NCBI RefSeq assembly: GCF_022376445.1 | Contig: NW_025954963.1 | Coordinates: 496,001-560,000, forward strand | DNA from: Fomitopsis serialis | Lineage: Eukaryota > Basidiomycota > Agaricomycetes > Polyporales > Fomitopsidaceae | Length of the DNA: 64,000 nucleotides | Direction: 5' to 3' | Shown here: positions 11,556-27,889 of the stretch, in pieces | How the letters are laid out: each line of letters begins with the position of its first letter | How positions within the stretch are numbered: the stretch's first letter is position 1 | Program-made: the position numbers and the translations under genes | Notes under the pieces: generated by a model | The model's input: the letters and a program-made list of their open reading frames with translations, nothing else | Databases searched by the model: none | Told to the model about the DNA's origin: nothing

Positions 11556-11983
11556 GAAGAAGTTATAAAGCGCTGTACACAAGTAAACAGACTGACTTGA
11601 AGCAATTGAAGTGTATCATGATCACGGCCATCCTGAATCTACCCATTATTGTGGCATGTCGTGATGAGGCTTCCCACCCTTGAAAGCTTGAAGCTCAGGT
11701 TGAATAGCGCAAGAGGGCTTGCCACGGTGTTGGTCGGGTCGGTCAAGTTGCTCAAGCGCTCACAGCGGACGTAAGTCCGTAATCCCCGTTCGATCGTTAT
11801 TCATAAGAGGTCATCGGACCGACTGTACTTCACCCTGACTTCACCTTCAATTTGAGTCCCCCGGCACTGCCCTCAAGCTGACTCTCCAACGCGTTGCCTT
11901 GACTCCTACGTTTCTCATATAGACGCAGGCGTATTTTCTGCTACTCTCGTACACCGGACTCGCTACTACTTGCACGAAACAGT
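11556..11983. other. Spacer before EFL1; nothing recognised
   Basis: This holds the CobW 3' flank and the EFL1 promoter. A CT-rich run before 11984 fits a leader sequence. No gene or repeat was seen. Confidence 0.35.
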
Positions 11984-14900
11984 ATGGCCTTGACCCCGGA
12001 GGCGATCGACGTCCGGAACGTCACAACCATAGGTCATGTTGACCACGGCAAGACGACGATGATGGACGCCCTACTAGCCGCAATAACATTATCTCCACAA
12101 GAATGGCGGGAAGATCAGATACTTGGATAGCCGACTTGACGAGCAGAAAGAGGGATCACAATGGAGAGTAGCGCGGTCTCTCTGAGTTCAGGTAATGGAC
12201 GGAACGACGCTGGTGGTACGTCTGCATGGCTCAGAGCTATACACTTTGTGATCAACTGCACCAGAAAGCCTCCCGAAGACGTATGTTGTGAACATGATAG
12301 ATACGCCTGGGCATGTCGACTTTTCCAGCGAAGTGTCGACCGCGTCGCGACTATGTGATGGCGCGCTGTCTTGGTCGACGTAGTAGAGGGCGTCTGCACG
12401 CAGGTATGCTGAGTAATGGTCATACTCAAAGCTGAACGATGTTGAGCACAGGACGTTCCCGCTAGACCATCACTGTCCTGCGGCAAGCATGGCAAGACCG
12501 TCTGCGACCCGTCTTGGTCATCAACAAATTCGACCGTCTCATTACCGAGCTCAAGCTATCCCCTGTGGAGGCGTACCATCACCTGTCGCAGCTCATCGAA
12601 CAGGTGAACGCCGTGATGGGTAGCTTCTTCGCAAGTGAAAGGATGGAGGACGATCTCCGGTGGAGAGAAGAGCGCGAACGCCGACTCGCAGAGAAGAAAG
12701 AATCGCACGCGGAAGAGGTCGATGCAGCCATCAACGAAGCGGACGACTTCCAAGAGAGGGACGACGAGGACATCTACTTCGCCCCAGAGAAGGGCAATGT
12801 CATCTTCGCCTCTGCCATCGCCGGATGGGGATTCCGCATAGGCAAATTCGCCCACCTGTACGCAGTGAAGCTGGGATCAAAGAGACAACGCTACGGACGG
12901 TGCTGTGGGGAGATTTCTATCTGGATCCCAAGACGAAGCGGGTTATCAGCCACAAGCACCTGCGCGGGCGCGCGTTGAAGCCACTGTTTGTTCAGTTTAT
13001 CCTCGATAATATATGGGCGGTGTATGATGCTGTACTTATCAACCCGTATGTGACAATACAGCCTGATTTCGACTTGCGATAATGAGACGATGATGTAGAA
13101 ACCCAGAGAAGGTGACGAAGATTGTGTCGACGCTCAACCTCAAGATCCCACCGCGCGAGTTGAACTCGAAGGACTCAAAACAACTCCTGACACTCATTTT
13201 CTCTCAATGGCTCTCGCTCTCTTCGTGCGTCATCCAGGCTATCGTCGATGTCGTCCCGCCTCCGTCTGTCGCGCAACGAACGCGTATCCCGAAAATGCTC
13301 TACCCGGATCTCTACGAATCCACGGCCGAGCCGAAGAACAAAATGGAAGAGAATCTCTACTCGTGTAATGCGAGCCCTGACGCATATGTTGCTGCACTGG
13401 TGAGCAAAATGTTCGCCGTACCCGCGAAGGAGCTGCCGGGCAACAAAAAGAAACCACTGAGCGCAGAAGAGATGCGCGCTAGAGCGAGAGCGGCGAGGGA
13501 AGCGCGGAGTGCAGCACAAGCTGCTGCGACGGGTGGCGAGACTCCTTCGACCGAGACGTCTTCTACGCCTTTGGAAGCCGCACTGGAGCAGATGGCGGTA
13601 GATGATAAGGAGCCAAACGGCACGGGCGAACCTGTCGAGGCGGACGAGACGCTGCTTGGGTTCGCGCGCATATACTCTGGTACGATACGCACGGGCACAA
13701 CAATCTGCTGCGTCTTGCCAAAGTACAACAGCGCGCTGGAACCGACGCATCCGCGGAACGCGCTGCATGTGGTCACTACGCGCGTAGAGGCTCTGTACGT
13801 GATGATGGGTAGGGAGCTCGTACCAGTAGACCACGTTCAGGCGGGGAACGTCTTCGCTGTACAGGGTCTGGAAGGCAAGGTATGGCGGAGTGCAACCTGT
13901 GCGCTCCGAAGGAGCAGGGTGTGCCTGAGGGTGCGGACCTTGGTCAAGTCAAGGATTGTCTGATCAACCTGGGCGGTATCATTCGCTACGTAGGTTGTCA
14001 TTTTTCGTGGCGTAATTATCATTGACGAGTCTTGAACTATAGGCAGCACCGATCGTTCGAGTTGCACTCGAACCGGAATTCCCTGCGGACATGCCCAAGC
14101 TTATACGGGCATGAAGCTGCTCAGCCAGGCTGATCCTTGCGTTGAGACGTTCCAGCAACAGACTGGCGAGCACGTCATCCTGACTGCAGGTGAACTCCAT
14201 CTCGAGGTGGGTTGCCCATATAGCTGGCGTGATCGAACGACGGATTCAATTGGTTATCACAGAGGTGTCTCAGAGACTTGCGCGAGCGTTTTGCCAAGGT
14301 CGAAATCAACCCTTCCGAGCCTATCGTACCCTTCAGAGAGACTGCGGTGCGGGCGCCTGGTGAGTACCACCACTAGGTATTCTAACTTTGTTTTCAAGTC
14401 TCATGGTCAGATATGGCGCCGCCGAAAACGCCTGGTGCTAAAAGGGGTACGATACAGGGAGCAATTGCTAATAACCTTGTCAAATATACATCCGCGCTGC
14501 ACCCATCCCAAGACAAATAACAGACTTTCTCCTAGACAACCTCGCGACACTCAAGCGAATAGAATTCGAAAAAAGCTCGACAGAGCGCGGTTCATCCGCT
14601 CATGCAGACGGCCTTGAGGAAGAGGACTACGATACCCAGGGCGAGGTCATGAGGAAGGCGAGCGTTAAGCCGGAGGAGTTGTGGAGAGCGCTGCAGCAGG
14701 CGTGTCAAGAAGTCGGCGGAGAGTGGGTAGATGTTGTTGACAAGATCTGGGCGTTCGGACCGCAGAGGGTGGGCAGCTGCATGCTCGTTGACTTGCGTTC
14801 TGGCGGCCAGCCAAACTCGTAAGCACGTCTCGTTTGCATCGATGTCGGTCGAAGCTCATCTATGCACGCAGCCTGAAGAGACGGCAGGAACACGACAAGA

Positions 14901-15800
14901 TAGGTGACGCAAACAAGGATAGAGACCCCCTTCTACGTGACTTCGACAATCACCTGGAAGCCGGGTTTCAGCTGGCAACCTTCCAAGGACCCCTATGCGC
15001 GGAGCCAGTGGAAGGTCTAGCTTACTTCGTAGAGTCGGTCGAGGTTGACCGGGAAGGTATCGAACAGGAGAAGTGTGAGCACCGATTCCTTTTGCTTGTA
15101 TTGAGCTGCTGTTGACTGGGGCGAGATAGTACATAACCGAATGGCGCAGGTCACTGGCGCGTTCATCACGTCAGTAAGAGAGGCCTGTCGGAACGGTCTC
15201 CTGGATTGGTCTCCCAGGTTGATGTTGGCCATGTATACCTGTGACATTCAAGCATCGAGTGCGTAACTGCTCATATCAGTGTTTGTCTGTGCTTACTTTG
15301 GGTTTATCAGCGGATGTTCTGGGTAAGGTATACGGCGTCGTTGCCAGACGCCGAGGCCGGATCGTCTCCGAGGAAATGAAGGAAGGGACTGAATTCTTCA
15401 CTGTCCGTTCTCTCCTGCCCGTAGTCGAGAGTTTTGGCTTCGCGGACGGTAAGGATCGTTGGTCTGACAGTCTGTCGCATTTTTGACGCGACTCTCGTGG
15501 TATAGACATACGAAAACGGACCTCAGGAGCAGCAAGCCCGCAATTGATATTCAGCGGGTACGCTCTACAACTGGTCAATATTTTGCTACCACTCACGCGG
15601 CATTTCAAAGATACGAAATGCTCGACCTGGACCCTTTCTGGGTCCCGACGACCGAAGAGGAGCTGGAAGATCTGGGAGAGAAGGCCGATCGGTCTAACAT
15701 CGCAAAGGGGTACATGGACTCAGTCCGAGAGAGGAAGGGCATGTTTGTCGACAAGAAAATCGTGGAGCATGCGGAGAAACAAAGGACTCTCAAGCGGTGA
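11984..15800 (+). CDS. RIA1: Elongation factor-like GTPase 1 (ribosome assembly, EFL1/RIA1)
   Basis: An EF-2-related GTPase that, with SBDS/SDO1, removes eIF6/TIF6 from late 60S subunits in the cytoplasm. The order is G1 [17 protein letters not shown] switch, G3 DTPGHVDF, G4 NKFDRL, the EFL1-specific acidic and charged insertion ([18 protein letters not shown]), domain II with a second insertion ([23 protein letters not shown]), [48 protein letters not shown] and a C-terminal EF-2-like end (SFGFAD, ..[13 protein letters not shown]). Insertions within an EF-2 fold separate EFL1 from EF-2. At least eight places need one extra base to keep frame: near 12083, 12112, 12154, 12367, 12874, 13895, 14107 and 14490. 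All flanking protein is well conserved, so I treat the gene as intact with consensus errors. Confidence 0.9.
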
Positions 15801-16317
15801 GCGACGGGTGAATCAGTCAATGTTAGAAACAGCTGTATCACGTATGCCAGTGTACTGTATTGTCTATCACATCGATGTAGCGATTTCAATACTGTATTGC
15901 TGTGGAGCAAGTTGCACTAGTTTGGATTGTGACCGTGTACTTGAGTACCGTCGTTCCGAGCAGTACAACTTGCAAGGCCTTCCAAACCGGCTGGATGACT
16001 TTCGCAGAATACGATGGTCTGATAGAGCTGATATTCGGAAGCCATTCGCAAAGGCGACGCTGCGCACAGATGCTTGCTGGTATTTGTATATTGTTAGGCA
16101 GCGGGTGGCGGTGTTCTTGTCGTCAGACTCGTCAGGGTGAGCGTCGCGGGAGTCGGGACCAGAGGAACCAGGATGCAGCCACCGGGCACGTGGTTGTTCT
16201 GGCCAGTGATCCTCTGGCGACCTATCACTGTATCAGGAGGGCTACATTCGCGCTTACTCTGTGACGCTGCTCAGCCTCAGCCTGCCCTACTCGCCGCCGC
16301 CACTTCCTAGGGCCCGC
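15801..16317. other. Spacer between EFL1 and RasGEF; nothing recognised
   Basis: Plus-strand open frames here have no recognisable content and probably represent the EFL1 3' region and the RasGEF leader. Confidence 0.35.
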
Positions 16318-19300
16318 ATGGCGACAATGACCGCTGCTGCCTACGGTGCCCAGTATGGAACGAGCCCCTCGACAAGCTATGGCGCCCCACAAGACGAGAA
16401 GCAGCACCCGGGCGAGGACCAGCAGGATGAACTGACTACATTCTGGTGTCGTGCTCTCTATGACTACCAGAAGTCCGACGCCTCGTCCCTTTCGTTCCAG
16501 AAGAACGACATCATCGAAGTACTCAGCAAACTGGAGTCCGGATGGTGGGACGGCCTGCTAGGCGAGGAGCGGGGTTGGTTCCCTTCAAATTATGTGACGG
16601 TTATCTCGGAGGAGGAGGCAGAGATGGCCCTCAATGGGACTGATATGTCTGCATCCCAAGCACCATCTCTCGCCGACGACTCCATGGTGGACATGGCCCA
16701 CAGCATGTCTAGGAGTCTGTCGCAGGACGACGAATGGCTCAATGCTGAGATGGACTTTCCCAACCACGTCCAGAACCCACCGCCTCAGAGGAACGGCTCG
16801 AACGGGAGACCAACGCAGCATAACGACTTTTGGGTACCGCAAGTGTCACAGGATGGCAGAGTATGTATATGCAAATACCCTCCGCCCCCTTCTACTGACG
16901 CACTGTGTTCCCAGATATTCTACGTGAACACACAAACAGGTCAACAGTCGAGAGATCTTCCTCAGGAGGTAGAGTACGACCCTGACGCGGAAGTAGCTGC
17001 ATTGGGTCCCCCAACCTCCTCCCGAGCAGGATCGAGCGCTGGACTTGGATTGGCTTCGGCAAACGGACCAGACCACGAATATGGGGTCGCTGCTGGGTTC
17101 GGTGTCCCGAGGCGTTCGCGTACACCTGAGCCGTGGATGAGACGGCTAGCCGACGATGGTCTCTCGTACTACTACGTGAACAAGCTGACTGGAGAGGTTT
17201 CCTGGTCGCCTCCAGAGGCTAATCCTGTACGAGAGCTGCCAAGGACGCAGGGACCGTCAGGAGAGGGAAGCTTTGGAAGCCGCGAGGCAGCGCCGTCCAT
17301 GGGACGTCTGCGCTCTGGTTCATCAGCGTCGGCAACCAGGGATCGTAGTGATAGCCTTTCCGATCGGCTCAGCATCACCTCCGAGGATTCGGACGTGTTC
17401 CCCACTCGACGAGATCGCTCTGGGTCGGCACTGAGGGATGCAGGCGCTAATGGCGTACGCCAGCCTCAGGCCAAGCAAATCTCCTTGGCACCTCCGGAAC
17501 ACCTGGCGAAGAGGTTACACCAAGCACTTGCTCCGCCACCCCCGGAGTCCCCTATGGACCTGTCGAATCAGGTCCAGGAGGCAATTGCAGCCATTGTGGA
17601 GCATCTACAGGCAGTCACACCTCGTCATCTTGAACAATTTGAGGAGGTAGACCAACGTGTATTGGAGGTCGTATCAACGGTGCGGAATTTGCTGTACGTG
17701 ACAGCTACCCCATCCGGTCACATTCCGAGCAACCTCTATCCTCGGGACGGCCAGGACATCAGACCGTCATCTACCGCACAGTCTCTCCAGGCCCATCTCA
17801 AAGCAGCACAGCGAAAGGTGGCCGGTACTCTTTCCAAACTCGTGTTGTCGGCCCTGGCCATGCAATATGATCCCGGTCTGCGGAACGGTGATAAACCAAA
17901 CCGCTTGGAATCCGATATCGCGGAGCTCGAACGTGCTGTAATGGCTTTCGTCGCAGATATGCATCATTTCCAGGAGCAGAACGCACAGGGGCAGCCGCTC
18001 CCCACAAAGCGTTTGTACGGCGTGTTTAGCACGGCGAACGTCGGTTTGGGCTTACCGGGGGCTGGCGTCGGTGGGACATGGAAGGGCCTTGGATACGTCG
18101 CCATGGATGCCACGGGGCAACCACCTATGCAGATCCTATCTGCTAACCAGGTCTCCGACATGAAGGTTGCGGTCAGGAAGCTTACGGATGCGATGGGTGC
18201 GGTGATGGTGCTTCTGAAGCGCCCAGATTTGCCCACAGGTACGTCAAATTGGGTTCTTCCTGCAGCATCGTGGCTGATTAGAATGTAGAGCACATACGCG
18301 CAGAGTCTCAGAACGCGATTGGGCAGCTGCACTTCACGCTCGAGTTGGTGAACAACATTGACATTGCACGTCATGTCGATGTCGACGGTGTCAGCGTCTC
18401 TTCTGGGCAGTATTCGCCGCGTGGACCCTATGCGCAGATGGTGGAGAACGCCCGGTTGCTCATGCGAACCCTAGAGGCTTCCGTGCAGTCGCTCTACGAT
18501 GACGGCTCCACTCTGCTCATCGCCGTCCAGGCGCTCGGCCAGACCTACTCGAGAGAGGACGACTATGCCATTCGGGATTATATCGATGCGCTATTGGTTG
18601 CCATCCTCGCCAACGCCAACGTGTCCGTCCAGAGCTTGGAGTCTCTGCTCGTCGTGGGCTATGACCAGGCGAACTCGAGCCAGCATGACTATCGAAGCTC
18701 GATTGACTGGCGGCTGTCCCGCCCGCCGGATGTGTTGGACCCGGAGGCGCCTGTCGACTTCGAGGCTGCATTAATTCGACCGCCTCCCAGAGCCTTGCCT
18801 TCCGAACCGACTATGAGTTCGATGAGTTCGTTCGACATGGGCGGGCGAATGCGCTCGGAAAGCTCTGCAGACGTGCCCACCTCGACATGGTCCAGCCAAC
18901 AGTCCGTCTCGGTGACTGATGAGACGCTCGTCGCACCGTCACCTGAGCCTGAGGAGATCGAGGAGTATGAAGTTGAAGGTACGTATCGTGACTTTCGCTA
19001 ACGACTCAATTCTCATGCCTTCTGTTCAGCTCTGCAACTGCCCAAGTCGCCGCCTCGAGGAAAGCCTGGTGCATCCAAGATCAAGAAGTTTTTCGGAGAT
19101 GATGCACCGTCACATATCATTGAGAAGATCAATGCTGACTCGAAGCCATGGTATTTGCGGCCGAACTACGACCCTTCGGAGATCATGATGGAGCCAGACG
19201 GCTCCGTTAGGGCTGGCAGTCCTGCCGCACTGGTGGAGCGTTTGACTGCACACGAGCAAGGAGGTAAGCATGACTGTGTCGGACATGATATGCGAAGCCC

Positions 19301-20767
19301 TGACATGATTGTTCCTCGTAGACACGACGTTCAATCAGAACTTCCTTCTGACCTTCAAGTCGTTCATGACTGTCGATGACCTCTTCCAGCTCCTTGTGAG
19401 GCGATTCTACATTCAGGCGCCTCCAAACCTCTCTCCTGCCGAGTTTGAAGAATGGTCTAAGCTTAAGCAGAGCATTATCCGGTTGCGGTATGTAATGCAC
19501 ATCACAGCTACTATCTGCGTAACTGAGACGTTGTGCAGCGTTCTGAACATCTTCAAAACGATGGTCACAGATGACGGCATTCTCGAGAAGAGTGACCTGT
19601 ACATCTTGGGTCGCATGAAGGAGTTCGCATCGAACGAGGACGTCGTTAACGTCGCCGCGGCCAAGCAATTGCTTATTCTGATTGAGCGAAGTGTAAGTGG
19701 ATATTCCTCTCTCGCTATGCCTCCTCTCACTTGTATCATAGCAAAAGGGAGGCGACGCACCGATCAAGATTACCGCGGTTCCCATCGCTCCGCCTGCGCC
19801 ATTGTATCCCCGCAATTCACGGAAGATCAAGTTGCTTGATATCGACCCTATTGAGATTGCACGTCAGCTCACCCTCATGGAATTTGCGATGTACAAGAAG
19901 ATTAGGCCTATGGAGTGTTTGCTGCGGTCAAAGGAATCCAAACCGGGCAAACACAATGACAACTTCTCGCAGATCATCCAGCTCAGCAACCGGGTAAGGC
20001 GCGCGTACGGATCTGAAGGGTACTAGACGACTGATGTACTCGTTAGATTGCAAACTGGGTGGCAGAATCTGTGCTGGAGAGGGAAGACTCGAAGAAGCGG
20101 GCCTTGATTGTGAAACATTACATTACGGTTGCTGACGTGAGTCTATTTCAACTGAAGATTTGTCCTGGCTGTCAATAACATCGTGCACACAGCGTTGTCG
20201 TACTCTTCAAAATTACTCGACGATGACCGCTATCGTTTCCGGTTTGGCTACCCCACCAATTCGGCGGCTGAAGAGAACGTGGGAGCAGGTGAACGCGCGT
20301 GCCATGGGGCAGTTGCGCGACTGCGAATCTACCATTGACACGGCGAAGAACTTCACCAATTACCGCCAGACATTAGCGCGAATCACGCCGCCTTGTGTTC
20401 CCTTCATCGGTGAGTCGATGAGTCTCGTTGGCGTGGGCTATTCTCACGACGCGCGATAGGTGTCTACCTCACAACACTGACATTCATCAACGACGGGGCT
20501 GGCGACAAGCTTGGTGACAACATGATCAACTTTCGTAAGCGACAGAAAGCGGCGGAAGTCATCCAGGATATCAAGCGGTGGCAATCCAAGCCGTACAACT
20601 TCCAGACCGTCGCATCTATTCTGGCCTATCTCGAGGAATGCTTCAACAAGTACGCCGACGGTTTCGACTATGCTGATCAGTTCTGGAATCAAAGTCTCGA
20701 GCGCGAACCTCGGGAGCGAGAGGATGAGAAGATGGCTAGGCTGCTGCAGGAAAGTGGCTTCCTTTAG
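16318..20767 (+). CDS. CDC25: CDC25-type Ras guanine nucleotide exchange factor
   Basis: It loads GTP on Ras at the plasma membrane and drives cAMP and MAPK signalling. The first exon runs to 16861. SH3 domain at about residues 43-100 (ALYDYQKSDASSLSFQKNDI, GWWDGLLGEERGWFPSNYV). Two WW-type segments follow: FWVPQVSQDGR joined across an intron at 16862-16915 to IFYVNTQTGQQSRDLP (second Trp missing), and PWMRRLADDG..YYYVNKLTGEVSWSPP (complete). A Ser-rich linker and a helical region lead to the REM domain (TTFNQNFLLTFKSFMTVDDLF) and the catalytic domain (EIARQLTLMEFAMYKKIRP, NRIANWVAESVL, NYSTMTAIVSGL, PCVPFIGVYLTTLTF), ending LLQESGFL. The ATG at 16318 (MATMTAAAYG) was chosen over the in-frame 16261 start because it leads straight into the SH3-bearing sequence. 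Roughly ten short introns are present. Confidence 0.93.
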
Positions 20768-21130
20768 CTGTGGCCTTGGTGCTACTGGACATTTGGTGCT
20801 CTTGGTTGGTTTGTGCGCATTACTCTGTAACATTATACTTTTCTTACTTGACTTATTCCTGCTGTATGATAGTTATACCTGCTGTGGATTTATGGAAAGC
20901 ATTGGATTTATGTACTGTACTTCATCTCACACCATAATGCTTAGATCCACATTGCTACAGTAACCATCTTTTGGACGTTCGTCACTAGTCGAACTAGACC
21001 TCGCCGAAGACTCTGCATGTCATCGTGGGAAGATCCGAGCGCGTCTGTGGCGTGCGGTCGCGTCGAGCGGCGAGCGGGTCTGATCTTGTCCACGATCCTC
21101 TACTACGCAGCTCAGCCTCTACAGGAGAAG
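20768..21130. other. Spacer between RasGEF and DAD1
   Basis: An AT-rich 3' flank of the RasGEF is followed by a GC-rich stretch with GCGTCTG and TCGCGTC motifs before DAD1. Nothing else was recognised. Confidence 0.35.
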
Positions 21131-21501
21131 ATGGAGGACGAGACGTCATTTTTCGACAAAGAGCGCAACAGACTAACAAGCGAGATTACTAGCGTGAGTC
21201 CTTCAAACCACCGCGCTGACATTCGCGAACGTGCCTCACGCGTTATCTCTGCCTTGTTCAGGGTTTCGAGGAGTTGCTGTCATCGAGCAATAACCTGAAT
21301 CGCAAGCTTGAAGAGGTCCTAGGTATGACCAGGGAGTATGAAACGATTGCAGCTCTCTGGCAGAGTTTCCAGGACCTTATGCGCGGTCAGCGAGACGAAG
21401 CCGACGAGTCGACCAGCGAACCGCAGGGCATGCCGGGAACAGGGGGCCATGTTGTGTCAGTCAAACACGGGAGTACAGGACCAGGCCAGCACGATGTATG
21501 A
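21131..21501 (+). CDS. DAD1: DASH complex subunit DAD1
   Basis: Two exons, 21131-21193 and 21262-21501, make 100 residues in frame. The first 60 residues fit DAD1: start MEDETSFFDKERNRL, then EITSGFEELLSSSNNLNRKLEEV and EYETIAALWQSFQDLM. DAD1 belongs to the fungal-specific DASH/Dam1 ring that couples kinetochores to microtubules. The tail after residue 65 is Gly- and acid-rich and not conserved. An upstream in-frame ATG at 21017 would add 38 residues unlike the family, so I prefer 21131. MPS1, which phosphorylates Dam1 complex subunits in yeast, is also in this window. The gene is convergent with PKC1, leaving 214 bases. Confidence 0.9.
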
Positions 21502-21715
21502 CTCGAATGCTACATATGGTCCGGATATGAGGGACGGCGCTATTGAGTTGTCGACATGCACACAACAGGTATCCAATACAGAGTGACAAGTGAGGGATGC
21601 AGCAATGCGAAACGAAATAATTAGGACAAGAATACATGAACCATCATTATATGTCCGCCCAGTTCGCAACCTACGAACGACGCTCATTAGCAGCAGATGG
21701 GTCTCAGAATGTCGA

Positions 21716-25571
<3,856 letters not shown>

Positions 25572-25786
25572 GGCTTCCTACCCAAGGTTGACACCGCGCT
25601 CGGGCGGATAGGCGGTGTGTTGTGGTTCAGCGAAGGGAAAGCGAGGACTCGGAGGAGATGAAGCCGCTGAGGGCAGTGATTGTGTGCATCTGCTTGTCCG
25701 GCCTCAATCTACCTTTATGGGTTGGTAAGGGGTTATTCTTAGCAATATCCACCATTTCCGGCTCTGCGCGTCCTCTTTCCCCGACG
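25572..25786. promoter_or_regulatory. Shared divergent promoter, PKC1/orphan
   Basis: Only 215 bases separate two divergent ATGs. The sequence has CT-rich leader character toward 25787. No specific factor site was recognised. Confidence 0.35.
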
Positions 25787-27889
25787 ATGCCTACGGTCTC
25801 CTCCAGTTCCGCCGTCCGCACCAGCACCGGCCACTTCAGCCTTGCTCTACGCGCCCGGCACGTCCTGGTCGCGGGAACGGCGTCCGAGAACGTTCGTAGC
25901 ATCAAGGGGCGACTCCCAGAAGGCGTGGACGTGATCCTCGACTCCGACTTGGTCATCGCGCTCTCTGGAGTGGTCGACACCGTCAAAATCCCAGGCCATG
26001 TCATAGAACGGTCAGCTGTTGCCAGGCATATTCTAGACTACCTCAGGGTGGTAAGAGCGTCACCAAGTCTATACAAGACATACATTGATACGCTACCCGT
26101 CTAGAACGCAGGTCAGCTGGGCCTGAGCACAATCTCAAATCTCTATGTCGACGAAGACGATGGTCGCGCGAAGTGTATGTGCGGCGCTCGTGCACCCGTA
26201 ACTACTGCCTAAATAGATCACTACACAGTCTCTCTCAGCTCGTCTCGGCCATTGCGTGCCGCGACAGAAATGGTCTGCTTGCGATTGGTCTCCATCGATG
26301 TTGGACTCGCATGCAAGATGGTCGTACGAGGCGGGAAAGACTGTGAGGTCATGTTGGGGCTCATCACTAATACGAAGACTGAGTTGCACAGCACCGGAAG
26401 CGGCTTCCCTTTTCTCTGGTCAGGCGTATCTCCCTCTCTTCTCGGCGCTGGACGACGTATTGGAGAAATTCGTCTCAAATGACCTCGTCAGGTATGTTTC
26501 AGCCCTCCTCTACACTGCAAGCCACGCATAGTTTCGATGCAGGCGGTACCCTCTGATTTTTGGCCCCTGGCGCGAGGTGGGTGTGTATATGCTAGCACCG
26601 CAGTTCTGCAACTCGTTATATGCGCAGAAACTTGACTTAGAGGCGCGTCTATACCCCTCGCTTTCTCGGTCACTCATGGACATTGCGCGGTCTTCACCTG
26701 ATCCATCTTTCAAGAGGCGGTTCTGGCGATCGATGGACGTAAGTGTGTAACACTCTGCCTGTCCGCTTGAAACATCATAGGCATCCAAAGGTACTTGGGA
26801 CACAACATGACAGTCGTGTCAGAAGTGCCAAGCAGGCGATGCGAGACTGTTTGGGCGACGATGCGATCGACGATGGTGACAGAATGAATGCAAGAGAGGA
26901 CTCTGATATGTTGAGGTACTCCATGGAAACGCTATTCAGGCGCGGGACGAGGCCTGTAGTCTTCAAGGTAATCACAGCGTTTAGAAATTCAGACTTGTCG
27001 GTAACCTGTGTATGGTGCAGGGGCTGCGCGCGACTGCCAAGGCGGTATACAATGAGGACGACGACGACGATATGTTTGACCTGTCGGGATATACACCAAC
27101 GTGTACCGAGACCGGTTTCGAGGATGCTCTAGACGACGAAGATGTGGACCCGTGGCCAGCTCCAAGTGATGTCGATGAAGATCCATTTGAGTTAGACTCT
27201 GACGAGGAAGTCATCGAACTGTGGTCAACGCCGCAATGCAGCCTATTTATGAACGATGATCCCGAAGAAGACGTCGTCCTTTCAGACGAAGACTTGGAAT
27301 ATCGCATTCTATCCACCGAGGACGACTCTAGAGATCTTGAAACGAGTCTCAGCTCGACGAATTTGCTCCGTGATACGTTGAGTCCAGCTTCTCAAGTAAC
27401 TCTATTTGCCGCAGATGAAGACGAGGACGTGATACGGCCTTCCCAATGCAACCAAATGCCGCTAGGAGGTTCACAACAAAGTTCGGGGTCAGATGATGAT
27501 TTTGCCGTACGTTGTCTCAGGATGTTGTATTCCGTTCCCCACGGGACCCATTGACTCTCTGTCAGACTCTCTGCGAAGCCGGGCTGGAGGTCTGGGCTCC
27601 TCCAGGTTATTCGGAACGTCACAGCCACGAAGCTAGTACCATCGCTCGGCCCGATGCTGTCTACGTCGACCGAGACTTGCTGCTAGACTGGTGCGACGAC
27701 GGGGATATGGACTCGGATGATCTCATGGTGCCATCACAGCCTAATCATGACGCTTGGCTCTCGACGGGTCGATTTGACTGCCGTGCCTTGGAAGCTATGG
27801 ATCTAAATGAAGACGACTGCCTGCTCGATGGCAGCTACGACGACATCCATTTTGACGAATCCACGGAGACGGCTTCCGGCAACGTCTAG
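25787..27889 (+). CDS. Acidic protein of unknown function
   Basis: I do not recognise this protein. It begins MPTVSSSSAVRTS and is joined by short introns (for example 26056-26104, donor GTAAGA). The N-terminal half is mixed and looks folded (ILDSDLVIALSGVVDTVKIPG, YLPLFSALDDVLEKFV, RYPLIFGPWREVGVYMLAPQF). The C-terminal 280 residues are strikingly acidic, with DEDDDDDMFDLSGY, LDDEDVDPWP and DSDEEVIELW, and end in a Leu/Asp-rich segment (DRDLLLDWCDDGDMDSDDLM; TASGNV). Frame changes near 26300 and 26780 need either unseen introns or single-base corrections. No domain, signal peptide or membrane span was seen. Mixed folded and acidic halves could suit a nuclear or scaffold protein, but that is a guess. 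Confidence 0.6.

Noticed and set aside
11984..15800. EFL1 as a true pseudogene
   Set aside because: Frame losses are single bases, but codons between them remain fully conserved and there are no in-frame stops after correction. The same defect occurs in unrelated essential genes, which points to consensus error.
16261..16317. Upstream in-frame start for the RasGEF
   Set aside because: It would add a hydrophobic, Ser/Pro-rich 19 residues not resembling the family; the ATG at 16318 is the simpler start.
21017..21130. Upstream in-frame start for DAD1
   Set aside because: It adds 38 residues unlike DAD1, whose conserved sequence begins at MEDETSFF.
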